From contig CAKTZN010000045.1 of NCBI GenBank assembly GCA_934635545.1, positions 1 to 11,478 of the forward strand: a DNA stretch of 11,478 nt, in the 5' to 3' direction. A model generated the notes under the pieces. It saw nothing but the letters and a program-made list of their open reading frames with translations. It did not search any database and was not told where the DNA came from. Each line of letters opens with the position of its first letter. Position 1 is the stretch's first letter. A program made the position numbers and the translations under genes. Positions 1-7,886 of the stretch are shown piece by piece. The stretch comes from an uncultured Oscillospiraceae bacterium. GTDB lineage: Bacteria > Bacillota > Clostridia > Oscillospirales > Oscillospiraceae.

Positions 1-2
1 GC

Positions 3-389
3 GCCACCGTGGCGGAGTGTGAGACCAACTACCGTCAGATGCTGCTGAATTCCGGCCTGATCAAGCCCGAGGACAGCACCCTGCCGGAGGATCAACTGGC
101 GCTGACCGGCACCCACACCGGAACCATCACCGATATCCGCAGCGCTGTCATGGACGGCAACACCGTGTACTATCTGTGCATCGACGGCGCGTGGTACACC
201 GGAAAGGCCGTGGACACGCCGGAGCTGATCCTGCTGAACACAGGCGATGTGGTGACGGTGCGCTGCTACGCGGCAGCCGGCGGGATCGCCCAGCCCATTT
301 ACAGCCTGGAGCGCGGCGCCGCCCCGGCGCAGGCCGCCCCCGACGACCTGCCCCAGCCGGATGAAACCGCCGACACCCCCGCCGCATGA
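3..389 (+). CDS. 3' end of an unidentified chromosomal gene (5' truncated)
   Basis: I do not recognise this protein. The frame is open to the window edge, so the GTG at 9 is probably an internal codon and the gene starts outside; 128 residues are visible. They comprise a short helical stretch, then about 55 residues of alternating hydrophobic and polar strands (from LTGTHTGTITDIRSAV to QPIYSLE) that could form a small OB-like beta barrel, and finally a probably disordered Pro/Ala/Asp-rich tail. The tail suggests a true C-terminus rather than a break. The gene is GC-rich like the right flank and converges with the minus-strand operon that ends at 7887, so the two were neighbours before the element inserted. 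No catalytic motif is visible and the role is unknown. Confidence 0.7.
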   Translation, partial: ATVAECETNYRQMLLNSGLIKPEDSTLPEDQLALTGTHTGTITDIRSAVMDGNTVYYLCIDGAWYTGKAVDTPELILLNTGDVVTVRCYAAAGGIAQPIYSLERGAAPAQAAPDDLPQPDETADTPAA

Positions 390-403
390 CCCAACACATA
401 CGC

Positions 404-444
404 AAAAACACCACCCGGAAGGTAGCACCTCATAAGACAGGTTT
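404..444 (+). repeat. attL: left junction of the serine-recombinase element
   Basis: These 41 bases match the reverse complement of 7840-7880 at 32 positions without gaps. The identical blocks are AAAAACACCACCC (404-416), GGTAGC (421-426), CATAA (431-435) and ACAGGTTT (437-444). The GA at 418-419 is the likely crossover dinucleotide. Bases 404-417 are then the chromosomal (attB) half-site and 420-444 the element (attP) half-site. GA cores are known for TnpX and TndX recombinases; assigning this one is inference supported by the symmetry. Confidence 0.85.
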
Positions 445-457
445 CACATTTTAAGAG

Positions 458-2388
<1,931 letters not shown>

Positions 2389-2475
2389 TTGTACCTTCCT
2401 TCTCATTCAGATTTTCCGGGCAATGCCGCATGAATCTCCCGGAGAAAAGTGTGTGATACAGACCTTGTGCTATCA

Positions 2476-2504
2476 AGTATATCACGGCAATTTCCGGGAT
2501 TCCA
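2476..2504 (-). promoter_or_regulatory. Candidate promoter for the TnpW-like/recombinase operon
   Basis: On the minus strand TATACT (2481-2476, 5 of 6 to the -10 consensus) lies 17 nt downstream of TGGAAT (2504-2499, a weak -35). It would give a leader of about 80 nt containing a CCGGG/CCCGG hairpin (about 2413-2446) just before the ribosome binding site of the small gene. Confidence 0.4.
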
Positions 2505-2555
2505 CTGGGCAATGTGCTGGGATTCATAGGCGAATTACAGGCAGTTCGCCGGGTA

Positions 2556-2629
2556 GCACAGCCGCCCGTGCCAGTCAAGGAATCGGCTTCGCCTCGCCAC
2601 GCGTCCTTGACAGTCCCGTTCGGCTGTGC
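2556..2629. repeat. Nested inverted repeat (possible cruciform or RNA structure)
   Basis: The outer arms GCACAGCCG (2556-2564) and CGGCTGTGC (2621-2629) are perfectly complementary. The inner arms GTCAAGGA (2574-2581) and TCCTTGAC (2604-2611) are also perfect, separated from the outer pair by two 9-nt stretches of equal length. A small GGC/GCC stem sits in the terminal loop. Four-base CCGG blocks flank the outer arms symmetrically. The regular geometry suggests a selected structure; whether it acts as RNA, a protein-binding site or a transfer origin is unknown. Confidence 0.6.
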
Positions 2630-2746
2630 AAGCCGGTAATCAAGACGGCGATGCCGCCTTTTTCCAACAGACATTGGCAAGCTGAAATTGTGTGTTTTAT
2701 CCCTCCCTCCTGCTGATGCGGAGGGTAACGGAGGACAACAAAAAGA

Positions 2747-2820
2747 GCCGCATGACGATATGAAAAAATCTTCCCATACCAACAGAACAGACGCCCGCAC
2801 AGGGCTTCTGTTCATGCGGC
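2747..2820. repeat. Second nested inverted repeat
   Basis: The outer arms GCCGCATGA (2747-2755) and TCATGCGGC (2812-2820) enclose a hairpin of AACAGAA (2781-2787) with TTCTGTT (2806-2812) and an inner GCCC/GGGC stem (2793-2796, 2802-2805). The right outer arm is also part of the longer-range repeat with 2422-2434, so two alternative pairings exist. No T run follows on the plus strand, so it is not an obvious plus-strand terminator. Confidence 0.5.
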
Positions 2821-2992
2821 ATTAGGAAGACATCACTTCGTCAGCGGCTCCACAGCACAGCTATATTATCTATTTACTGGCAGTATATCAGAAACATACG
2901 TTCGAGTCAATAGCTTTGATGAAAAAGTCTGGATTACTAACGGATTTTTTAGAGAGCTGTAATGTGCTTGCCTTTGACAGCTTTAATGTTCC

Positions 2993-3021
2993 TTGAAGAA
3001 AACAGCGTAACATGGTAGAAT
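2993..3021 (+). promoter_or_regulatory. Candidate promoter of the vat-like gene
   Basis: TTGAAG (2993-2998) and TAGAAT (3016-3021) match the sigma-A -35 and -10 elements at 4/6 and 5/6 with an ideal 17-nt spacer. Transcription would start near 3028 and leave a leader of about 135 nt before the ATG at 3163. That leader contains a short open frame at 3073-3138. Confidence 0.5.
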
Positions 3022-3162
3022 ATACGCAGGAAAGAAAATCCAAATTTTGAAGGATGCGTGATAAATTTGCGTATGATAGAAATACGAAAGAAAAGGGCGG
3101 ATGCCACCCGAATATGCCGGAGAAAGGATGTGATGTAAATACAACAAGAAAGGACTTTCATT

Positions 3163-3831
3163 ATGAAGAAGATTCCAGACCCTAATGCGGTCTTCCCCAA
3201 TGAGTATAAAACCTCCTGCTTTATCAAAAATGTGATCACCGCACCCAACATTTCTGTGGGCGATTATACCTACTACGATGATACGGTTGATCCGGCAGGA
3301 TTTGAAAAGAATAATGTGCTGTTCAACTATCCGGAGTTCGGAGACCATCTCGCGATCGGAAAGTTCTGCCAGATTGCTTCCGGAACCAAGTTCATCATGG
3401 GCCCTGCAAATCATCGCATCAGCAGTGCAACAACTTATCCCTTCAATGTGTTTGGCGGCGCATGGACAGAGAACACGCCGCCCCACATGGAACAGCTTCC
3501 ACGCAAGGGCGATACCATAATCGGGAATGATGTGTGGATCGGGCGAGAGAGCGTCATCATGCCCGGCGTGAAGATCGGTGACGGCGCGATTGTTGCGGCA
3601 TATTCCGTGGTAGTCAAGGATATTCCTGCCTACGCTGTTTTCGGAGGAAACCCTGCAAAATTCATTAAGGAGCGTTTTGACGAAGAGCTGAAAAATCTAC
3701 TTCTCCGCTATCAATGGTGGAACTTGGAGCCTGAACAACTGGTAGAGATTTTGCCGGTACTTTGTGACCCTGATTTCGTAAAATTGAAGCGTTTTCTGCA
3801 AGAGCAGCTAAAAGAGCAGTCAGGAAAGTAA
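3163..3831 (+). CDS. vat: Vat-family streptogramin A O-acetyltransferase (left-handed beta-helix xenobiotic acetyltransferase)
   Basis: The family transfers acetyl from acetyl-CoA to group A streptogramins (virginiamycin M type), blocking ribosome binding, and acts in the cytoplasm as a trimer. The 222-residue product has the family length and typical blocks: GDYTYYD near residue 33, the IGKFC turn (65-69), catalytic His84 in GPANHRIS, TYPFN (91-95), and a long hexapeptide-repeat stretch (about 118-163) including GDTIIGNDVWIG, VIMPGVKIGDGAIVAA and GGNPAK. The helical C-terminus with QWWNLEP is also usual. ATG 3163 is preceded by AAGGA with 8 nt spacing. The gene is less GC-rich than the chromosomal flanks and is followed by a terminator. 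The active site looks complete. Close homologues in gut bacteria may act on other xenobiotics, so resistance is inferred; vat is a family symbol, not an allele. Confidence 0.85.
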   Translation: MKKIPDPNAVFPNEYKTSCFIKNVITAPNISVGDYTYYDDTVDPAGFEKNNVLFNYPEFGDHLAIGKFCQIASGTKFIMGPANHRISSATTYPFNVFGGAWTENTPPHMEQLPRKGDTIIGNDVWIGRESVIMPGVKIGDGAIVAAYSVVVKDIPAYAVFGGNPAKFIKERFDEELKNLLLRYQWWNLEPEQLVEILPVLCDPDFVKLKRFLQEQLKEQSGK

Positions 3832-3902
3832 TTTGACAAGTTCAGATTAGCATGACAGTAATCTGCCGAAAACGAATGCGATTTGAGAGAACAGCAAGCA
3901 CA

Positions 3903-3922
3903 GCAAGTGTAGATACACTTGC
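3903..3922. repeat. Perfect hairpin downstream of vat
   Basis: GCAAGTGT (3903-3910) and ACACTTGC (3915-3922) form an 8-bp perfect stem with an AGAT tetraloop. No T run follows on the plus strand. It is the first of three consecutive stem-loops between vat and the macro-domain gene. Confidence 0.55.
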
Positions 3923-3928
3923 GAAAAA

Positions 3929-3991
3929 CGGTGTGGGCGAACCGGGATTTCCTTGCAGAATCGCAAGCAAATCCGGTGAGTACCCACACCG
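3929..3991. repeat. Long interrupted stem-loop downstream of vat
   Basis: Three coaxial stems pair in register: CGGTGTGGG (3929-3937) with CCCACACCG (3983-3991), CCGG plus ATTT (3942-3950, one bulged G) with AAATCCGG (3969-3976), and CTTGC (3952-3956) with GCAAG (3963-3967). This is a 63-nt structure directly before the terminator at 3996. Its function is unknown; it could stabilise the vat 3' end or belong to a small RNA. Confidence 0.55.
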
Positions 3992-3995
3992 AAAA

Positions 3996-4041
3996 AACAG
4001 AGCGTTCCGGCTAACCGCCGAAACGCCCTGTTTTTATTTTT
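3996..4041 (+). terminator. Strong, probably bidirectional terminator after vat
   Basis: AACAG, GCGTT and CGGC (3996-4011) pair with GCCG, AACGC and CTGTT (4017-4032) around a TAACC loop, with two single mismatches. TTTATTTTT follows on the plus strand and a six-base A run precedes it (3992-3997), so it could also work on the minus strand. It separates vat from the macro-domain cluster, which has its own promoter. Confidence 0.8.
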
Positions 4042-4090
4042 GGGATAGTCCCAAACCCTTAGAGAAGAGCAGACAGAAATGATTTACCCA

Positions 4091-4119
4091 TTGTGAAACC
4101 GGTTTTGTTTTGCTACAAT
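4091..4119 (+). promoter_or_regulatory. Promoter of the macro-domain gene cluster
   Basis: TTGTGA (4091-4096) and TACAAT (4114-4119) are separated by exactly 17 nt, and a TGC before the -10 gives an extended -10. The ATG at 4118 lies inside the -10 box, which argues against it as the start and supports ATG 4154. Transcription would start near 4126. Confidence 0.75.
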
Positions 4120-4153
4120 GGATTCAAACGGGAATCAAGCGGAGGTGAAGATT

Positions 4154-5197
4154 ATGCCGCTCCAAATCGTGAGAAACGACATCACAAAAATGAAGGTTGA
4201 CGCCATCGTCAACGCTGCCAACGAGTCGCTGCTGGGTGGCGGCGGTGTGGACGGCTGCATTCATCGCGCTGCAGGACCGGAGCTGCTGGCAGAATGCGAA
4301 ATGCTCCACGGCTGCGAAACCGGGAGCGCAAAAATCACGAAGGGCTATAAGCTGCCCTGCAAATATGTCATTCACGCAGTCGGTCCGCGCTGGTACGACG
4401 GAAGGCACGGGGAACGCGAACTGCTGATCTCCTGTTATCAGACTTCACTCATGCTGGCGAAGGAATACGGCTGCGAATCGGTTGCGTTTCCCCTGATTTC
4501 CTCCGGCATTTTCGGCTATCCGAAGGATCAGGCTCTCAAAGTTGCGATTGACACCATCAGTAGCTTCCTTCTTGAAAATGAAATGACGGTGTACATCGTC
4601 ATTTTCGACCGCAAAGCCTTTCAGATCAGCGGCAAGCTGTTTGCTGATATTGCAGCGTACATAGATGACCGCTATGTGGACGAGCATACCGATCGTCGTT
4701 CCGAGCGTTTGCGCAGAATGAGCGCCTTCCGGATGGAAGAGCTGATGCCTTGCGAGTCATCCGTTTGTGAAGACACAATCGAACAGCTCATACCTCCCGT
4801 CTCTGCGACAGTTGCTCCTAAAATGGCAGCAACCCTTGATGACGCACTGGGACAGATCGACGAGAGCTTTTCCGAGATGCTTCTGCGGAAGATTGATGAA
4901 TGCGGTATAACGGATGCGCAGTGCTATAAGAAGGCGAATATCGACCGGAAGCTCTTCTCGAAGATCCGCACGGACAAATCCTATAAGCCTTCCAAGCCCA
5001 CGGTCGTTGCGTTTGCCATTGCCCTTGAGCTGCCGCTTGCGGAAATGAAGGATATGCTCATGAAGGCTGGCTTTGCGCTCTCTCACTCCAACAAGTTTGA
5101 CATCATCGTGGAGTATTTCGTGGAGCGTGGGAATTATAACGTCTTTGAGATCAACGAGGCTCTGTTTGCCTTTGACCAGAGCTTGATCGGTGCATAA
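4154..5197 (+). CDS. Macro-domain (ADP-ribose-binding/hydrolase) protein with helical HTH-like C-terminal domain
   Basis: Residues 1-175 form a macro domain, a fold that binds ADP-ribose and often removes it from proteins, nucleic acids or O-acetyl-ADP-ribose. Visible signatures are VDAIVNAAN (15-23), [14 protein letters not shown] (28-41) and the second ligand loop ISSGIFGYP (115-123). A linker of about 55 residues leads to a helical C-terminal region (about 230-347) with a helix-turn-helix-like pattern ([20 protein letters not shown], then [13 protein letters not shown]) and a conserved-looking end ([11 protein letters not shown]). I know this domain pair from many Firmicutes genomes; the C-terminal role is not established. 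ATG 4154 has GGAGG 8 nt upstream. It is first in a co-oriented cluster with vWA, ADP-ribosylglycohydrolase and nuclease genes. DarG-type antitoxins also use macro domains, but no DarT partner is present. Confidence 0.87.
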   Translation: MPLQIVRNDITKMKVDAIVNAANESLLGGGGVDGCIHRAAGPELLAECEMLHGCETGSAKITKGYKLPCKYVIHAVGPRWYDGRHGERELLISCYQTSLMLAKEYGCESVAFPLISSGIFGYPKDQALKVAIDTISSFLLENEMTVYIVIFDRKAFQISGKLFADIAAYIDDRYVDEHTDRRSERLRRMSAFRMEELMPCESSVCEDTIEQLIPPVSATVAPKMAATLDDALGQIDESFSEMLLRKIDECGITDAQCYKKANIDRKLFSKIRTDKSYKPSKPTVVAFAIALELPLAEMKDMLMKAGFALSHSNKFDIIVEYFVERGNYNVFEINEALFAFDQSLIGA

Positions 5198-5201
5198 AAA
5201 T

Positions 5202-5218
5202 GTCGCTTGAAAAGCGAC
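5202..5218. repeat. Short hairpin after the macro-domain gene
   Basis: GTCGCTT (5202-5208) and AAGCGAC (5212-5218) form a 7-bp stem with a GAA loop four bases after the macro stop codon. No T run follows, so it is unlikely to be an efficient terminator and may only attenuate or protect the upstream 3' end. Confidence 0.5.
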
Positions 5219-5223
5219 CACTG

Positions 5224-5268
5224 CCCTCCTGTGATTTGCTACCATAGAGATAACAAATCACAGGAGGG
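5224..5268 (+). promoter_or_regulatory. 15-bp perfect inverted repeat covering a possible promoter and the vWA ribosome binding site
   Basis: CCCTCCTGTGATTTG (5224-5238) is perfectly complementary to CAAATCACAGGAGGG (5254-5268), with a 15-nt spacer. The right arm contains the AGGAGGG that serves the vWA start at 5275. In readthrough RNA the hairpin would hide this site. The left arm and spacer also hold TTTGCTACCAT, close to the TTTTGCTACAAT extended -10 of the macro promoter, so at DNA level the palindrome could be an operator around a promoter core. No good -35 is visible. The two readings are not exclusive. Confidence 0.6.
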
Positions 5269-5274
5269 TATTTT

Positions 5275-5919
5275 ATGAAGCATACAACAGAATTGGTTTT
5301 CATTCTCGACCGCAGCGGCTCCATGTCGGGGCTGGAGGCGGACGCCATCGGCGGCTTCAACTCCATGATCGCCAAGCAGAAGAAGGAAACGGGCGAGGAG
5401 CTGGTCTCCACCGTACTTTTTAACAACGAGAGCGTGGTCATCCACGACCGTTTGCCCCTGGAGAAAGTGCCGCCCATGACCGATAAGGAGTATTTCACCT
5501 GTGGCTGCACGGCGCTGCTGGACGCCGTGGGCGGGGCCATCCATCACATCGGCAACATTCACAAGTACGCCCGTCGCGAGGACGTGCCGGAAAAAACGAT
5601 GTTCATCATCACCACCGACGGTTACGAGAACGCCAGCCGCCGCTACGACTACGAGACGGTGCGGAGCATGATCCAGCGGCAGAAGGAGAAGTACGGCTGG
5701 GAGTTTCTCTTTCTGGGTGCTAACATTGACGCGGCAAAAGAGGCGGCACGCTTTGGCATTGGCGCTGATCGTGCAGTGAACTACAAATGTGACAAAGCTG
5801 GAACGGCTCTGAACTACGAGGTCATCAGCGAGGCGGTGTGCAGCGTCCGCGCTGCCAGACCCATCAGTGCCGACTGGAAGCGCCGTATTGACGAAGACGT
5901 TCAGAAGCGTGGGAGATGA
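5275..5919 (+). CDS. von Willebrand factor A domain protein, TerY-like
   Basis: A 214-residue protein that is essentially one cytoplasmic vWA domain, a metal-dependent protein-interaction fold. The MIDAS metal site is complete: D12, S14 and S16 in DRSGSMSG, T79 in GCTALLDA, and D115 in ITTDG. There is no signal peptide or membrane segment. The start has AGGAGGG upstream within the 15-bp inverted repeat. The vWA stop is four bases from the ADP-ribosylglycohydrolase ATG, so the two are translationally linked. Small vWA proteins of this kind usually assemble or present partner enzymes, as TerY does in tellurite/stress systems; a scaffold role for the neighbouring hydrolases is inference. GC is higher here than in the vat and nuclease genes. 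Confidence 0.85.
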   Translation: MKHTTELVFILDRSGSMSGLEADAIGGFNSMIAKQKKETGEELVSTVLFNNESVVIHDRLPLEKVPPMTDKEYFTCGCTALLDAVGGAIHHIGNIHKYARREDVPEKTMFIITTDGYENASRRYDYETVRSMIQRQKEKYGWEFLFLGANIDAAKEAARFGIGADRAVNYKCDKAGTALNYEVISEAVCSVRAARPISADWKRRIDEDVQKRGR

Positions 5920-5923
5920 TAAA

Positions 5924-6727
5924 ATGTACGGGGCAATTTTAGGTGACATCGTGGGCAGTCCCTACGAGTTTAACTGCAACAACTACAAGGCCAAGGACTT
6001 TCCGTTATTCAGCCGGCGTTCCGATTTCACCGATGATACAGTGATGACGTTGGCCGTGGCAAAGGCCCTTCTGGATACCCGTGGGCAGAAGGATGCTGCC
6101 ATCAAAGCGGCGCTGGTACGGGAGATGCAGCGGTTGGGCCGCGCCTATCCCGACAGGGGCTACGGTGCGCGGTTTATCCATTGGTTGCACGCGGATGCTC
6201 CGCAGCCCTACCACAGCTACGGCAACGGCAGCGCCATGCGGGTTTCTCCCGCGGCGTGGCTGGCGGAGGACATGGAGGAGGCGCTGCATCTGGCGCAGCT
6301 CACCGCTGAGGTGACGCATGATCATCCAGAGGGCATCAAGGGCGCGCAGGCTGTCGCTGCGGCGATCTTCCTCGCCCGCACCGGCCAAAACAAGGCGGAG
6401 ATCAAAGCGTATGTGGAGCGCGAGTTTGGTTATGATCTTAGCCGCGCCTGCGATGAGATCCGACCGACCTATCACCATGTGGAGAGCTGTCAGGAGACTG
6501 TGCCGCAAGCTATCACTGCGTTTTTGGAAAGCACGGATTTTGAGGATGCTCTCCGCACGGCTGTATCCCTCGGCGGTGACAGCGACACGCTGGCTGCTAT
6601 CACCGGCAGCATCGCCGAGGTGTTCTATGGCGTGCCGGAAGATCTGAAACAAGAGTGCCGCAAACGGCTGACACCGGAGTTGGTAGAGATCCTGCAAAAG
6701 CATGAAAATGTGCTTTTACAGCGGTAA
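5924..6727 (+). CDS. ADP-ribosylglycohydrolase family protein (DraG/ARH fold)
   Basis: The family removes ADP-ribose from modified proteins, or hydrolyses related ADP-ribose conjugates, using two magnesium ions. The 267-residue product has every hallmark: GDIVGSPYE at the N-terminus, the metal-binding TDDT (36-39), GNGSAMRVSP (100-109), HDHPEGIKGAQA (132-143) and GGDSDT (217-222) followed by AAITGSIAE. The metal ligands look intact, so it should be active. ATG 5924 is chosen because GGGAG lies 8 nt upstream and the vWA stop only four bases away; an in-frame GTG at 5867 would overlap vWA by 53 bases and adds no conserved sequence. It is a second ADP-ribose hydrolase fold in the same cluster as the macro protein. 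The substrate (Arg-linked, DNA-linked or free) cannot be read from sequence. Confidence 0.92.
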   Translation: MYGAILGDIVGSPYEFNCNNYKAKDFPLFSRRSDFTDDTVMTLAVAKALLDTRGQKDAAIKAALVREMQRLGRAYPDRGYGARFIHWLHADAPQPYHSYGNGSAMRVSPAAWLAEDMEEALHLAQLTAEVTHDHPEGIKGAQAVAAAIFLARTGQNKAEIKAYVEREFGYDLSRACDEIRPTYHHVESCQETVPQAITAFLESTDFEDALRTAVSLGGDSDTLAAITGSIAEVFYGVPEDLKQECRKRLTPELVEILQKHENVLLQR

Positions 6728-6774
6728 AAACTATGATAAACTGTAGATATAAAGAGAAAAAGGAAGGCGCTGTT

Positions 6775-7632
6775 GTGGCAATTTTGAACTTTTCCGATGT
6801 GTTGAAGAAAGTAGGACTTGACCCGAAAGAGGTCAAGCTGATACGCCATGCATTGTCTGATGAACGCTTCAGGGAATGCTACAAGGCTGGTATGGCGCAC
6901 GAATACACACAGCATCAAAAAGCAGGTTTCAGCAAAGGGTATTCCTACTGGATCACTTTTATCAGCGACGGCGGTACATACGCGAGACTGCATTCCTGCT
7001 ACCGTGTCAATGGCTTCGTACCGGATGCACCGGATGTATGTCCCACCGGATTGCCTGACTGCGAGGCAAAAGAATACCGCGGCGAAATGGCCTTTTTTGA
7101 TCTGGAACCGGTGGATTTGCTGAAAGACTATGAAGGAAAGCTGGTCATTGACTGGGGCGGATCGGCTCGAATGTGGCATCAGAAGGCCACGACCGAAAAG
7201 CCCATCGTAGCAATTGAGTCGAAAAATCAAAAGCCGTTTGTGGGCTTTGAACAACTCATTCTGCCTTTTGATGAGCTGAAAGAAGTAATCGAAAATGATA
7301 CGGACTATGAATTGTGGCACGCAGCCATGTCTTCAGTCAACGCAGTCTATCTGATCGTGGATACCAAGACAGGGAATCGATATGTCGGATCGACGTATGG
7401 TTACGACGGACTTCTGGGGCGCTGGTCTGTCTATGTGTCCACAGGTGGTCACGGAAATAACAAGGGCATGATCAGCCATTTGAAATCTACGGGTCATAGC
7501 TGTCACGATTTGCAGTTTTCTGTTCTGCAGGTCTTGTCAAAATCGCTTCCGGATCATCAAATCATAGATGCGGAAACACTCTGGAAGAAAAAACTGCTGA
7601 CCTACGAACCGTTTGGCATGAACCAAAACTAA
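6775..7632 (+). CDS. GIY-YIG nuclease-domain protein with uncharacterised N-terminal domain
   Basis: Residues 185-285 form a GIY-YIG nuclease domain with the expected catalytic positions: Y192 in AVYLI, Y203 in YVGSTY, R216 in LLGRWSVY and E267 in DAETLWKKKL. The preceding 180 residues are a separate mixed alpha/beta region that I cannot name; YWITFISDGGTYARLHSCYRV and KLVIDWGGSARMWHQ look like conserved core segments. I prefer GTG 6775, which has GGAAGG at 7 nt; an ATG at 6733 would add 14 residues without a good ribosome binding site. It follows the ADP-ribosylglycohydrolase gene by 47 bases in the same direction and ends the cluster before a terminator. Lower GC than the two genes before it suggests a different history. 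Such fusions occur among restriction-type and homing nucleases; cellular targets are unknown. Confidence 0.8.
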   Translation: MAILNFSDVLKKVGLDPKEVKLIRHALSDERFRECYKAGMAHEYTQHQKAGFSKGYSYWITFISDGGTYARLHSCYRVNGFVPDAPDVCPTGLPDCEAKEYRGEMAFFDLEPVDLLKDYEGKLVIDWGGSARMWHQKATTEKPIVAIESKNQKPFVGFEQLILPFDELKEVIENDTDYELWHAAMSSVNAVYLIVDTKTGNRYVGSTYGYDGLLGRWSVYVSTGGHGNNKGMISHLKSTGHSCHDLQFSVLQVLSKSLPDHQIIDAETLWKKKLLTYEPFGMNQN

Positions 7633-7761
7633 GCGTTTTGCGATATTTTCCGGATGATACAGCAACTCTCTAATGGAGTGACAAATCCTATCAAGCGTCC
7701 TATAAAAACACTGTGTAGGGGCAAAATCAGCCTAAATCGACCTTACAACCGACGAAAATCG

Positions 7762-7797
7762 AAGGGGTATGTACCGTTAAGGCACATACCCCTTTTT
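7762..7797 (+). terminator. Terminator of the macro-vWA-ARG-GIY-YIG cluster
   Basis: AAGGGGTATGT (7762-7772) pairs perfectly with ACATACCCCTT (7784-7794), giving an 11-bp stem with an 11-nt loop, followed by T through 7797. It lies 130 bases after the nuclease stop. On the minus strand the stem is followed only by a weak T-rich stretch, so stopping of ygiQ transcripts here is uncertain. The rest of 7633-7839 shows no gene. Confidence 0.75.
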
Positions 7798-7839
7798 CAG
7801 CAACCCTTGTCCGGCAACTGCCATAGTATTTGTTTCTCA

Positions 7840-7880
7840 AAACCTGTTTTATGGACAGCTACCCGATGGGTGGTGTTTTT
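7840..7880 (-). repeat. attR: right junction of the serine-recombinase element
   Basis: The reverse complement matches attL (404-444) at 32 of 41 positions. Bases 7840-7864 would be the element half-site (AAACCTGT, TTATG and GCTACC blocks) and 7867-7880 the chromosomal half-site, GGGTGGTGTTTTT. The GA at 7865-7866 is the core. Only six bases separate this site from the stop codon of the radical SAM gene, so the insertion spared that gene. Confidence 0.85.
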
Positions 7881-7886
7881 CGCATC

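Larger units (their letters stand above)
2389..3162. other. Structured non-coding region between the recombinase operon and the vat-like gene
   Basis: No convincing gene is present in these roughly 770 bases. A 13-bp exact inverted repeat (AATGCCGCATGAA at 2422-2434, its complement at 2811-2823) brackets about 400 bp. Inside lie a nested inverted-repeat structure (2556-2629), a 4-bp GC stem with T run (2647-2663), and a second nested structure (2747-2820). Candidate promoters sit at both sides, leading away from each other. The minus-strand translation over 2815-2378 looks non-protein in composition. I recall similar sequence as spurious small ORFs in other Firmicutes mobile elements, but cannot verify that here. 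Confidence 0.6.

Noticed and set aside
2822..2961. Plus-strand frame ending at 2961 (reads STAQLYYLFTGSISETY and continues) as a gene remnant
   Set aside because: The stretch reads smoothly, but no start or ribosome binding site is present and I cannot match it to a family; it may be chance in AT-rich DNA.
4118..4153. Upstream ATG for the macro-domain gene
   Set aside because: The ATG lies within the -10 box TACAAT, so it would not be in the mRNA; ATG 4154 has an ideal ribosome binding site.
5239..5949. 236-residue open frame on the minus strand
   Set aside because: Antisense to the vWA gene, which has an intact MIDAS motif and a good ribosome binding site.
4154..6727. DarTG-type toxin-antitoxin system
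   Set aside because: A macro-domain protein is present, but no DarT-like or other ADP-ribosyltransferase is found in any frame next to it.
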